Below are positions 46,727-57,699 of a DNA stretch of 64,000 nt, piece by piece. The notes under the pieces were generated by a model. That model saw only the letters and a list, made by a program, of their open reading frames with translations, was not told where the DNA came from and searched no databases. Numbering within the stretch: position 1 is the stretch's first letter; each line of letters opens with the position of its first letter. The position numbers and the translations under genes are program-made. Source of the stretch: Phoronis australis (taxonomy: Eukaryota; Phoronida; Phoronidae); NCBI GenBank assembly GCA_002633005.1, contig NMRA01000743.1, forward strand, positions 1 through 64,000. The letters are read 5' to 3'.

Positions 46727-48041
46727 AGGCAAAGGCAACCTTTTTTCATATCATTTTTAGCAAAAATAAGGTCCGTTGATTATTCCAGACATATTTTTCA
46801 CTTATTAACTCTTTTCGTAATTTATTAATTACTCGTCGTCTACTCTGGAAGTGACGTTTTGGGAGGCAAGAATTTCGCGGCAATTTCTTTTCATATAGTC
46901 TGACTGTGAGAGCAGTCGAGTCAGTCATTGTTCTACCTCGGTTTTGATAAGTTCGGTCATGGTTTGCTTTTGCTTACGAGTCAGTCAACATACATTGCTG
47001 TTACTGCGTACTGGGGTGTACTCATTATCGTCTCACGTACAGAGGAAAAACTGTCCCACTTGCCCGAGTGTCCCGCGACACACTCCCACTGAAAGGTGAT
47101 CTGAGCACCCAAACTGCTTACATCCCATCGTGTGACTCCCTCGCCACACACCTGGCTCCAATACAAGTTCACAATAAACTTATCAAACTTAGGCTCACCG
47201 ATCTGTTCATTGGATGACAAACTGTCCTCTTCACTGGTTGTCGAACTGGGCCTGTATTAACCCCCACTACTCAACATCGCTGCAGGGCTTCTTACAGGCT
47301 CTGGGCTAGAGACAACAGCACAGGGCGAATCCCTGCAAGTTCCCGGAATTGCACGCAATGGGGTACGTTCGGAGGCACGGATGACAGTAGATGAAGTTCC
47401 TCCAGTCACTGTATATAGTGGCCACAGCTCGCGAGGCTTCTCGCTTCAAAAACGGACTTCTCGGGGTTGGCGACGGGGCACTGTCAGGAATCAACAGCGA
47501 CGGTATGATACCCTTCTTCAGGCGTTGTTTCACAGGCACCTTCATCAATTCAGCGTACCTATCTGTCATAATCTGACGGCAGAAAATGCTTGCCACACAC
47601 TCGGTAACCCTCCATTGCTTTGTACGTTGCGTGGACGGGTAGCGCTGCGTTCTTCACATGAACGAGCTAGCCAAGTACGGCGAAGTGTGTCATCCTTCGG
47701 AAGGCGACGCAAGGTACCCAAAGCGCGTGTGAGACGATAATGAGTACATCCCGGCACACAGCAACAGCGTGGCATGTTGACTGACTTGTAAACGAAAGCA
47801 AACGACGACCGAACTTAATACAACCGAGGTAGATCAATGACTGACTCGACAGCTCTCACAGTCAGACTATAATGAAAAGAAATTGGCGCGAAACTCTTGC
47901 CTCCCAAAACGTCATTTCCGCAGTAGAAGACGAGAAATTAATCAAATTACGAAAAGCTGTAATTTAGTGAAGAATTTGTCTGGGATAATCAAAGAACCTT
48001 ATTTTTGCTAAAAGTGACATGAAAAAAGGTTGCTTTTGCTC
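46727..48041. mobile_element. Kolobok-like element with THAP domain, 1.3 kb
   Basis: Flanked by TTAA on both sides (46723-46726 and 48042-48045). Its inverted repeats are about 265 bp long (46727-46991 and 47776-48041), starting AGGCAAAGGCAACC on the left and GAGCAAAAGCAACC on the right and staying alignable throughout, including CGTTTTGGGAGGCAAGA and TAGTCTGACTGTGAGAG. A minus-strand THAP-domain coding remnant fills the centre and begins with its ATG exactly at the inner edge of the right repeat. TTAA target plus THAP domain is the signature of the Kolobok superfamily. It is internally deleted compared with full-length elements. Confidence 0.85.
46981..47775 (-). pseudogene. THAP-domain transposase remnant of the Kolobok-like element
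   Basis: Starts MPRCCCVPGC, the first half of a C2CH THAP zinc finger, followed by LRRLPKDDTLRRTW. The second half, YRVCGKHFLPSDYD, lies in another frame near 47575-47606, and the family's closing LKKGIIPSLLIP in a third (about 47495-47530). At least two frameshifts therefore split the domain. Further on (46990-47220) a frame contains FQWECVAGHSGKWDS, a cysteine/histidine/tryptophan pattern that I believe also occurs in THAP-Kolobok transposases. The catalytic core is missing. THAP domains bind the transposon's own terminal DNA. Confidence 0.8.
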
Positions 48042-48045
48042 TTAA

Positions 48046-49479
48046 AGGGGCATTTCCTTCCAACTTAGCATCCTGAATATGAAATGAGCAACTGTTTCTT
48101 TAAAGCAGTTATAAACCTGCACCATGGTTTGCAAGGATTAAAAAGTCTGAAATTTTGGCTTCCAGCCCTACAAAAGGCCCCAATTTGGACTTTGGCCTTG
48201 AAAAGGCCTTAAATTTATGCTATTAGCCTTAAAAATCTCTGTTTCTGGCCCTAAATTCTAGTTTTCAGCTGTTGAGAATGTTTTTAGATCCTTTTCTCAA
48301 AGGTTGTGAAAATTTTTTTATCGACATTTCGAGTTTACTCCTGTTGGCATTTCGGTTCAACTCGGTAAAACTCGTGTAATAGTTAGTGAGATAAGGGGAA
48401 ACAACTTCATAGTTTTGCGTTTGTCCACAGGAGTACAATTAATGCTTTTCTGGTGCTGCTTAGTAGTACTTTTGTGCGCCACCTACAGGTTGAACGGGAA
48501 ACCATCGAGAGGGGTTGACATAATTGAATTATATCATGTTTGCTGCTATTTTCCGAGTCCCAGAATATTATGGAATTTGGCTGAAGGATGTAGCGTACAA
48601 GGCCTTAGCTAGCGGAATGCAAGTATAGTACACATAAAGCGTTATGCATTGTATGCAACAAAGAAATTTTCCTGGGAAAGATGGCCTGGGTGCTGTGAAG
48701 CCGCATGCGGTTTCCGCGAAATGCTAACAGCTGATCGTTCTGAAACTATCGAACATTTTTTGTAGTTTTTGCAATTCCTTCGCACTGACTGCTTATTAGA
48801 ATAGTTTCCAAGACACTGATTGCTGACTGAGAAGAACTGTTTTTAAGTCACTGACTTTTATTGATACAGACTGTTTTTAAACACAGACTACTTATTGATC
48901 AGAACTGTTTTGAAGACACTGATTGTTAAATAAAAGACTTAAATTTGTACATTTTCATTTAAAAGTTAATTATAGTTAAAGCAAATTTGAAGGTGGTAAT
49001 GCATTCGCATGCATTATATACGATTTCATTATCATGTCGTCATCCTGGTCTTTTTTGCACGCAAACAGTGATAGACAAGGCCCTGAATTAGTATTAATTA
49101 ACCTGAAAAGGCCCTAAAATGGCCTGAATTGGGTTGTCAAAACTTTGTATAAACCATGTGCACTCCATCAAGGAATCAAAACTTTTAGATCAGCTATGAA
49201 TCTGACCTCAACTTGTTCTTTACTCAGATGTAGCTACGGTAAATATTCCTGAATTTAGGACATAGTCGAATTTGGCATTCACCATATTTCTCAAATTTCG
49301 GACTCATCAATTTTAGCGGCATTGGCCGTAATTTTCACATTTCGGACAGTGCACTTTTTCGCATGATCGGGGATTATTTACACATTGTTTAAAACTGCCA
49401 CCGGTGTAATGTATTGACCGATATTTCTGTCTGTAGTTATCGATCTGGACAGTTTGTGTTTATCTCGGACAGTTTCTTG
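48046..49479. other. Intron sequence with a 34-bp tandem repeat
   Basis: Lies inside the macroglobulin intron. A degenerate ~34-bp tandem repeat, four-plus units with GAACTGTTTTTAAG.CACTGA, runs 48789-48940. At 48150-48250 the word GGCCTTAAA/GGCCCTAAA recurs, and it appears again near 49100-49130 in a partly inverted arrangement. No coding exon was found. Confidence 0.45.
48789..48940. repeat. ~34-bp tandem repeat, 4+ units
   Basis: Units share AGAACTGTTTTTAAG and CACTGAT/GCTTATTGAT. The units are degenerate, so the array is old. Confidence 0.5.
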
Positions 49480-49976
49480 CAGGGCTTGGAATTTTCCGCG
49501 GAAACGCGGATTTCCGCTTTTTTCAAATGTGCTTTCTGCTTTTTTTATAATATTTCCGCGTAAAAAATCGGATTTGATATAAAATTTCCGCGGCAAATTC
49601 CTTTCTTACCGCGGCGTTGCAGATGACGTTCACCTCGAAAAGCGGAAGTTGCTCTTTATGTTTCGGAGGAACATAAATTGTCAACATTGTCGGGGCATCT
49701 GGGACAGCGTGGTGGGATTTTCAAAAGCGTCTCGTGTTATTGTTAAGCGCGGCGACAAATACTACGGCTCTGCAGCCAAAAATGTGTGGGTTGGGAGTGG
49801 ACGGGCGAGCTAAAAGGACGCAGACGCATGCTACTGATGGTGGTAACGTTTTTTTTTTAGTCCTCCCGATTTTTGTCGAGGAAAGGTTCACATTGACCAT
49901 TTCAAGGCTAGTTATCGGGCATGATTTGGGCCGTGAAAGTTTCCGCGTTTTTTGTCATTGGTCATTCCAAGCCCTG
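49480..49976. mobile_element. hAT-like MITE, ~497 bp
   Basis: Ends CAGGGCTTGGAAT (49480-49492) and ATTCCAAGCCCTG (49964-49976) are perfect 13-bp inverted repeats of the CAGGG type seen in hAT elements. TTTCCGCGG-type motifs recur inside both ends. The 8-bp flanks (GTTTCTTG and TTTTTGGC) do not match, so the target duplication is not confirmed. The frame at 49734-50045 crosses the right end and is not a gene. Confidence 0.55.
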
Positions 49977-50355
49977 TTTTTGGCAGTCGTAATTACGGAC
50001 TCAAAGTATTTGCCACGCTTTATGGTGGTTGCACTATGCAAATGAAATGTATGTTCTCCGACTTTCGCATAATTGCCACAGTGTCACAATTTGTATTTGG
50101 ATTAACCGCTAATTAATAAGTACCGGTGAATGATGAGACTGTTGTGTTACAAAGTCGAATCCCGGGTCCACAGCTTCAATTTTTTTCTGCAAACCTGCGA
50201 CCCACTTACCTTCCTCTCGGCGCCCCGAACTTCGCAATGCCATGCGCCCGAATTAGCGAAACGATGTTGTTCAGTGTCAAGTTAAAACAAACTGTGAAAA
50301 GTAACAATCCATGTCCTAGTTTGTTGTGCAGTATACGTTAAAAATGTTCATGTTG
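49977..50355. other. No gene seen
   Basis: Short intronic spacer, without a recognisable feature. Confidence 0.35.
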
Positions 50356-50359
50356 TATC

Positions 50360-51380
50360 CTATTCGCCCTAATAAGCGCCTTGCCCATGAATGTGTACAT
50401 GTGAAAAATGCCTTACCTACAGTTCTACAGTAACATCTTCAATTTATGAGTAGTATGCGACAGAATTTCTAGACCACGAGCCTCGCCACCATGTCGGTAT
50501 TTAATTGTGACTTTGCACTTCAAACTTCCGCCGTGCTTCAAAAAGAACGCAAAAGTTTTGCTGATCTTGCGAGTAACGTGGCCCACTATGGTCAGGGCTT
50601 TCACAAGAGACAGGATTGTATTGTATCATTCCGGTACAGATCTTCTCCCTCAACACCAATTCAGATTTCTTTGTACACGTGAAAACCATGAATCAAGACA
50701 AAAAACTTGATCAGTATTAAAAGCACGTGGCCAGGAAACGCGCTACATACATGTACCTGTCATCGCAGACATTAAGTCTCCGGGAACTATCTATTCCTGA
50801 AACAGGTAGCATAGCATCAGCAAGAAATAAATATTGGCACTTAATTTCTGAAAGTTTCTAATACTGTAAAAAAACCTGTGTTAGTTTTAAGACGAATTAT
50901 TTAATTAATCATAATTGGTGTTTTTAGAGTTAAGTGTATGATAAATTATTCACTGATAGTAAACACTTCCGTACTCTAACTTGTACATGAATCTCCCGGA
51001 AGATAAATGATAGACTGTCATGCATCCAGTCACCTGGCGACTCCATGACATTTAATATCGGTCTTACCAAGACAATTCTCGAATGTTTTTAGCAGATGAG
51101 ACCAGCAGGTGCTAAATAAAACATGTTCTGTGTTACTGCTTGTGTTACTTTCTTTAGTTACAATGCACACCTAGATCGTTACGTCGCGTTTACTCTGGCA
51201 AATGAGCTCTGATGACAGGCATGCGCTCGCTCACTCACACAGAACACACGCAGACGAACTTCAAAACAAATGTCATGTGACCACAACATGTGTGTTTGTC
51301 CAGAGATTTTTGTCGTGTTGCTGGATATGATCTAGCACAGACATGAACTTAATCTGCGGTTAATCCTGACTTCACAGGAA
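50360..51380 (+). repeat. 1.4-kb dispersed repeat, copy C (3' truncated)
   Basis: Same block order as copies A and B: CCTAATAAGCGCC, CCATGAATGTGTACATGTG, AATGCCTTACCTACAGTTC, CTAGACCACGAGCC, AGATGAGACCAGCAGGTGC. It stops near 51380, before the GTTTTCGCCCTGG block. Confidence 0.65.
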
Positions 51381-52015
51381 CCTCTTATTCACATGTATCT
51401 TGTTGGCGGGAACGCCGTGTCCGTGATCTGTTTGCGTGACAGGTGACTCATAAGTATGTCGCAAGCGCTGCCTCAGAAACAAACCGGGGTCACTTATACT
51501 GCAGTCGCGTCGTCTGTGCTTGGTTTGCATACAGTGAAGACGTTGAGCACCAATGGATGTTGCGAATAATAAGTCAAGGCGTGTTACATGACAAATATAT
51601 TTCCTATTGCTAAGTTTGGTAAGTCGATTGTGTTCAGGGTCAGTATCATCGCTGTTTGTATTTTTGCGGACTTCGTGTGAATTTCTTGTCAGTAATAACA
51701 ATCACAAATCTACGCGGCTGTTCAAACAGTCTAAAATCACAAATCGAAACATTGTCGGCAGCCAACCACATAAATTCTAAGATTTTGGACTCCATCGATT
51801 TTGCCGTCTTTCTCATATTTCTCGAATTTCAGATGGCCAGTATTGCCCTTTTCTAAAATTTCGGACAAGTTCAAAATAATTACTTTTTTGCTGTCTTAAA
51901 TTCGGGAATTTTTACCATACTCTTTTCAATTGGATTTTTGCTTGCCATAGTTTATTTATTTGTCGAAACTTTTGAAAACTGCTTACTTTTCAAGTTCATC
52001 ATCATCATCATCTCA
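51381..52015. other. No gene seen
   Basis: Intronic. A short (ATC)n run lies at about 51998-52012. Confidence 0.35.
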
Positions 52016-52019
52016 GTTG

Positions 52020-52920
52020 TCTCGGTGTCCGTCATCCGCTACTGTATCTCCTAAACCCCTTGCAAGATTTTATTAACTTTGGCAATGAAGCTAACAACAA
52101 ATGACGATGGAGTTAGGTTCAATCCAATTACTGCAGCGTCCCTGGTGGCAGTTAGTTTTTTACGTTGCTTCTGTATCTTCGGAGTTTCTTTATGGATTGT
52201 TAGGAAATTATAAGCAAATAGGATTTTTGTAAGGAGACGATGATGCCATTCCATTTTTGGATGGATTTAACATATTTTACGCTGCCTTGTGTCCATTTTT
52301 GTTATTTTTGTGTCCAATGTTTTCTGGCGTCTGCCTCTCTATTTGCGAAACTGCTCAAAAAAGAAATTTCCTCGTGTTGCTGACTAGAAGGCACGACCGA
52401 CATTGACTTTCGGACGGGTCCGACTACTTTGTTGTCCCTTTGAATGACGTTTTGATTTTAATTGTTTTGCGTCTGCGGCCAAATCTCCTTAACCCTCTGA
52501 GGGAGCTTTGTGAAATTTGATAGATGTTCCCATGGCGCCGACGACAGATGGCAACGATTGCAAAACTGATCTGAATGCCACTGTGCCCCCTTGTGACAAA
52601 ATGCTTTTTTACATTTTTGCCTCTGTATCTTCGGGAGTTCATAAATGTATTTTCATAAAATCCAGCCAACAGGTTTCTATTAAGCAGACTACAACACCTT
52701 CCCGTTTTCAAAGATTTGACATTTTCTGGGCCACCAGTGGTAGCCATATATTTTTTTTGCATTTTTGATGCCCGATTCTCTTCCAAACCACTCAAAGGAT
52801 CATTATGAAAATTGAAAGTTGTGTTCCTGATGCGGCAAATGTGATTTCACTAAGGAGACCAGAATGCCTTTCTATTGTCTGACAGATTTGGTTTATTATG
52901 TGATACCCAGTGGCCATTAT
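52020..52920. repeat. TAGTGGC repeat, diverged copy
   Basis: Contains CTGTATCTCCTAAACCCCTT, GCGTCCCTGGTGGCAG, CTGTGCCCCCTTGTGACAAA and GATACCCAGTGGCCATTA. It is the most diverged copy in the window. Confidence 0.6.
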
Positions 52921-53063
52921 TAGGTATATCGATAATTTTTAGCACTTGTAACACATCTTTGTTTTTCTCAAGAAAGACACAGTAGTTTTTAACAACATTA
53001 CTCAAAGCATCAGATTTGATTTCAATATTTGTTTACCCAGATCGTTCCAAGGCTGTTCATTTT

Positions 53064-53291
53064 TTAGTTTTGTACAAAGGCTACCTCAATATAGGGCCCT
53101 CCCAAATTACACGGCAATAGAATTCTCCTTTGTTGTCCCTCGTTTTGGAAATCAGGCACATTTTCATGTCTCATTGATGTTGGGACGGCGATAAATTTCA
53201 GATCACGCATCCACGGGTATTTGTCCAGTTCATCATACTTTTTCATGTCGGAGTTGCAGCCCACAGCACAGCACTAATACTTTGTTGGCAT
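53064..53291 (-). pseudogene. THAP-like zinc finger fragment with early stop
   Basis: Read on the minus strand, an ATG at 53291 begins MPTKY, then a TAG stop, then CCAVGCNSDMKKYDELDKYP and WMRDLKFIAVP. The MP..CCAVGC start and the K-F-x-x-x-P spacing match the first half of THAP domains. The second zinc pair (C-x-x-H) is not visible. It is distinct from the THAP remnant at 47.6 kb and lies in the same intron of the macroglobulin gene. It is probably debris of another THAP-bearing transposon or a retrocopy. Confidence 0.45.
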
Positions 53292-53713
53292 TGGAAGGAG
53301 GAATAGAGTAATGCAACCGCGAAAAAACTTGTAAAGTATCAGACAATAAATAACATGTGAAACTCCAGTGGCATGAAAACGAGGCAGCAAATGTGCCTGA
53401 CGGATGTTCACGGCATTTTGGGTAAATACAGCGAGATTCGAGTGTCGCTGTGTAATCCAGGACGGCCCTATTGCAGTCTATTCAACCAAAGGATTCAGGA
53501 GGTCATCTTTGAGAATGGGCACAATAAAATGACAAAAATTCTAAATTTTGCTGTTATATAATAATTTCAAGATTGGAAGTTTTTCTTACCCACCAATAAT
53601 CCCAATATGTGCCCTTTTTAATTGATGATGTCTGATTCATTCATTACATATTCACCGATACTGCATTTTTATTAGCTATCAGCAATTCTAACAGCGTTGA
53701 ATCATTTTTGCAG

Positions 53714-53845
53714 GTGAAGAAACTGATGGGTTTGTTTGACTCCAGTGATGCAAAAGATAATTCAGACGATTGTCCCTCCTGTGACATGAGGGATTTCTTC
53801 ATCCCATGGGGTCCCCAAGGAATAGATACTGCGGAGGTGTTGAAG
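53714..53845 (+). CDS. A2M/CD109/TEP-like gene, exon d (44 codons)
   Basis: The acceptor is CATTTTTGCAG and the donor GTGAGTTC; the exon is phase 0-0. It encodes VKKLMGLFDSSDAKDNSDDC, then PSCDMRDFFIPWGPQGIDTA and EVLK. It continues the MG6 domain after the SIDKSVLLL strand: an acidic, variable loop with a CPSC pair, then a segment leading to the short strand in exon e. The preceding intron is about 7 kb, swollen by the Kolobok-like element, a hAT-like MITE and other repeats. Confidence 0.85.
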
Positions 53846-53929
53846 GTGAGTTCAGGTGACCTTTGACCTTTGAACACTGATGTTTTTCTTCCTCTAAAAG
53901 TATAGTTCTGTGGAAGCCCTTCGTTTACA

Positions 53930-54190
53930 CAAACTTCGTTTAAAATACAACTAGACTTTTTCTTTGCAAGCGTGATACTGGTTCGCTGGTAGTGACGGAA
54001 CAGTCTCCTTTTCTTCAGGTGTGCAGGTATGTAGTAAAACATTGAGAGACATAACAAACAAACAAATTAAAACACTAGCTATATTTCAAGACTGCGTGTC
54101 TCATCATCAGACAACAAATGGAATGAATACATAGCGAAATAAACAGTGACATACATGGGATAGCGGGAAGAAGGGTGTGGGCGGCCGTTT
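53930..54190 (-). mobile_element. PLE-A tail with intact hammerhead core
   Basis: Inverted relative to the plus-strand copy at 59925-60150, with long shared blocks (TTTATTTCGCTATGTAT, GAAATATAGCTAG, TTGTTATGTCTCTCAATGTT, CATACCTGCACACCTGAA). On the minus strand it has CTGATGA (54110-54104), stem II GAGAC/GTCTT and GAAA (54087-54084). The ORF crossing here (53644-54057) is not a gene; part of it overlaps exon d. Confidence 0.65.
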
Positions 54191-54191
54191 A

Positions 54192-54570
54192 TGCAAAAAA
54201 AAACATCAAAATGTATATTCAATTCCATTTAATGAACTCAATGGCAACTGCACAACAATTAATCCTATCTTGTGTATTCAATGCTATTACCTCAACTCAC
54301 TCCACACACGGGGATTCAATATGGTGAATTCAATGCTGTTTTGTTTATTGTAACCTGTTAATTTGTGAATTCAGTGCTGTTAAATCAATTCTGTTTTGTT
54401 CATCGTATGGTGTTGTGAATTCAGTCACCTTTCGTGTATTCAATCCAGTTTTGTTGAGTCTCTTTCGTCGATCCTAGCGGCCTATAGGCCAAACTAATAA
54501 CTCCATGACTTGTATTCTGTCCTGTCATGAATTCAGTCTAGTTGCATCAATCCTAGCGGCCTATGGATGA
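54192..54570. repeat. GAATTCAAT minisatellite block, copy 1
   Basis: Degenerate units of TGAATTCAATGCTGTTTTGT, with variants GTATTCAATCC and GAACTCAATG. It begins ATGTATATTCAATTCCATTT and ends TCAATCCTAGCGGCCTAT. The reverse complement of 56340-56645 aligns along its whole length, so this is a discrete ~300-380-bp element and not merely a local satellite. Confidence 0.65.
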
Positions 54571-56339
54571 ATCCAATATATGTGTTGCATGTGCGCATGC
54601 GTTTGAGTTTCCTTGTCGCATAACGTCTGCGACACCCATCGGAAGCAAGGCAACAGTTGTTTCTGACAATGTCACACTAAAGAGAACTGCTGTCAAATAT
54701 CATTGGTCTTTTGACCGATTCAGTCGACCTGCTGTAAGTCAACAACCAGCCTGGCACACAGCGGATTCTTGCCGCTTAACTTTGTCACTGAGGGACACCA
54801 TGATGGCAAAGTTAGCGTCAACTGATGCGAGACCCAGCAGTTCCTCCAGCTCCTCCTTTGTTTCAGGCACAGCATGTGCACCTGGCAACAGGGTGTGTGC
54901 CCAGTTCTATTTGTGACATTGTTTGTGCTTTAAGGCCAATTTAAAAATGCACACTAGTAGATCGCAGGCAAGAAATGTCATAAATCAGACGGGAAGTTTC
55001 TGCCTATAAAAAGGGATGGGGTGTCTTCGCCAAATTAAAGTTCATGTGTCAGCCTCCGCCTACTCAAAAATGCGCATTATTCGCGCTACCCTGGGTATTC
55101 ATAAAGTGCGACAAATCTTTTGGGGGGTACCAGAATGCACCTATGTGGGGCAGTGTACTAAATCCAAAAAAAGAAAAGGTGTTTTGTGCAGTGGGTCGTG
55201 TGAGGATGTAAAAATCTTCATCAACAACCGTTTTTTATGCTTAAACGTCGGAAGGTAAAATGATGAGGGGAGAGCTAAATTCACCAGCAAGCAAGCAAAC
55301 CACTGCAAACGGCCACAGTAAAGTTTCATCAACAGAAAGATATCGAAATATTTGGTATACTACATCTCTGTGTTTGTGTTTTTTTATGTCGATTTTTCTA
55401 AATTATTTTATACTTGTGTATGCAGCTTGGCTGTGATTACCCCGGGTATTTACTGGCACAGTCCAACTTAGTGATTCGTAATTTTATCATCCGTGACACA
55501 AAGTTGTCATTCTCTAAATAACCTTCAGCCTGTAAAATTTCATTTTGATTTGTTCATAAGGATTGATCAGTAATCGGAATGGGAAAATCGACCTTTAACG
55601 CAACAATTCATATTAGATTTGAAGCGGATTTTAGAAGGGGAGCACTTTGTGCCATTAGCTACGCGCTTAGCGCCAAGCAGGGTGAGGTCGCGTGGGATTT
55701 GGTAATTGAATGGGTCTATGTTTTTTAAATTTGGTATGGGTAGACATTTTATTGATTTGGTAACATTTCACACTAGGCTTGGTCCAGTTTTTGACTGAAT
55801 GGAACCATAGCTCAATACCCTGTGTATTATTATGTACTTGTATATGTAACTATTTGTAAACTTAAGTTTTTGCAAATCATTTTCGATATTTTACAGCTAT
55901 GTTTGGTAAATGTTAATGCAGCTTGGGGTTAATATTTGCCAGCAAGGTTATGTATCTCATGTCATGTTTGGCATTGTGAATGGGGTGTTAATGCCGTACA
56001 GTAGCCTACCTTAGATCACATTGTCTTTAAGACAGCAATTGCTGATGGACTGTTTATTGTTGCTGTTACTATGGCTGGCACATGTGTGTGTATCAGATGC
56101 ACAGTTGTTTTAGTCTATTTCTCTAGTACTCGTCTGATTATGACCATGAAAAAATAATTTTTAAACTGTCTGCAACTTTGAAATACCAGCGTTCATGACC
56201 TTGCGGAGTTCATATGTTGAAGAATAATGACTGACCAAAGAAACAGTGTGTGATTACCAAACTTATAAAATCGCCAAAGAGCACAGTCATGTACTTATCC
56301 CTGTGCATGCGCTCATGCGATATATTTAGTTTGTGTCAT
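54571..56339. other. Macroglobulin intron, no certain feature
   Basis: No repeat of the classes above was recognised. A possible minus-strand coding stretch near 54790-54890 is described under findings. The plus-strand frame 54563-54916 has no motif. Confidence 0.35.
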
Positions 56340-56645
56340 TAGGCCGCCAGGATTGACGAAACAAAATAGACGAAACTGGATTGAGTTCAAGAAATGGGAT
56401 TGAATTCACAACACGATAGGGTAGTCGAAACAGAATCGATTAAACAGCATTGAATTCAGTTAACAAGATAGAATGTACAAAACAGCATTGAGTTCACGAT
56501 ATTGAATAGACGAGTGTGGATTGAATTAATGTAAAGCATTGAATACACAAGATAGGATTGAATTGTTGTACAATTGACATCGAGTTCATTAAATGGAATT
56601 GAATATACAATTTGATGTTTTTTGCAGAAATGGCCACCCATAGAA
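56340..56645. repeat. GAATTCAAT minisatellite block, copy 2 (inverted)
   Basis: The reverse complement of this block aligns with 54192-54570: TATTCAATTCCATTTAATGA, ATCCTATCTTGTGTATTCAA and TCAATCCTGGCGGCCTAA occur in the same order. It directly abuts the 3' end of the minus-strand PLE-A coding remnant. Confidence 0.65.
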
Positions 56646-56649
56646 TGGC

Positions 56650-57050
56650 ATACAAGCAGAGAGTGTGAATACAACACACGCCAGCGTGCGGTAAACACCT
56701 GTGAGCTGCTTATTCGACACAGGAGGTTTTTCGTGACTGGTCAATAGCGATTCCAAAATCTTTAGCTGAAACGTGTCATTTTCAACATAGCGAATGATTG
56801 TATTGTCTACTATTTCTTGCCTAGTTATTTTCCAGCCATGTTGGTGTACAAAATAATTTTAATTGGACCCCCCCTGCAAGTGCATGGACAACCGTCGCCA
56901 GAGAGCACATCGTGTGTATAATGTAATGTAATGCTGCTCATGAGAATGAAGATGAAGACATTTGTCCACATGACATGTGAATTGGTAAACAACATTACAG
57001 TTGGCCACTGGTCGTAGTCTAATAATTATCTGAGTGACGAACATGTCCTG
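56650..57050 (-). pseudogene. PLE-A GIY-YIG endonuclease remnant (minus)
   Basis: The minus-strand frame reads CNVVYQFTCHVDKCLHLHSH then EQHYI, the first half of a PLE GIY-YIG domain with its cysteine-rich insert, followed (with frame changes) by RRLSMHLQGGS, FVHQHGWKITRQEIVD and KILESLLTSHEKPP, and finally QLTGVYRTLA. The order and the R..L..H, E/S-x-P-x-x-N-x-Q and TG-x-RTL marks fit Penelope-like elements. It is a decayed copy. It meets a plus-strand PLE-A fragment head to head at about 57050. Confidence 0.65.
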
Positions 57051-57051
57051 A

Positions 57052-57225
57052 AGAGGATTGTAAGGGATAATGTTAAGGTGGTCAAACTTGGTGATAGATT
57101 GAATGTGGTTATTTGTTATCAGAATACGAAGTCACGTCACCATGTCTTGAAAAACAGCCCCAGTTGTGAAAGACTACGACCAGTGGCCAAACGTAATGTT
57201 GTTTACCAATAGCTCACATGCGAGT
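57052..57225 (+). pseudogene. PLE-A linker fragment (plus), truncated
   Basis: Plus-strand frame with RDNVKVVKLGDRLNVVICYQ, NTKSRHHVLKNSPSCERLRP and VAKRNVVYQ. This is the linker between the reverse transcriptase and the GIY-YIG domain in PLEs. It stops where the endonuclease begins. The shared RLRPVA..NVVYQ words show it is the same family as the minus copy on its left. Confidence 0.6.
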
Positions 57226-57699
57226 TTCCAGTTATTCAATGTGACGTCACCTGTAGTAGGGCAAAACCCGCCATATTGCTCTTGTTTTGCCTCGAGTCTT
57301 CGCTACGCACATTAAATCTTACTGGAGTTCTTATGAAAAATTTTACGCTTAAAACGTTAACACAACTTAAGAGATGGTAGATGGATCGTGGAATAACTGT
57401 GAATGGATGAAGAAAAGGTGAACTTAAGTTGTGCGAAGCTGTGAACGGACTGAAATTGAAACTCGACCCGGACTAAGCCTGAATGCCGTGGTCATACAAG
57501 GACAATTCCCCATAAAAAGTTACTCATTTATAAATACAGCAAATAAATCAAATGCAACGTGTATATGCACATGGAGTTATAATTAACACATACCCTGACT
57601 CTGCTTACAATTTAGTTGACATAACTTGAACACTAAATCAGTTCTTGGCCACAGTAAGATTAAAAACCGGACGATCGCTGCACAAATGAAGAAGTTCAT

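Noticed and set aside
47381-47740. 119-codon plus-strand frame as a gene
   Set aside because: It is the antisense shadow of the THAP transposase remnant inside the Kolobok-like element.
53644-54057. 137-codon minus-strand open frame as a gene
   Set aside because: It overlaps exon d on the other strand and runs into the PLE-A tail, with no motif of its own.
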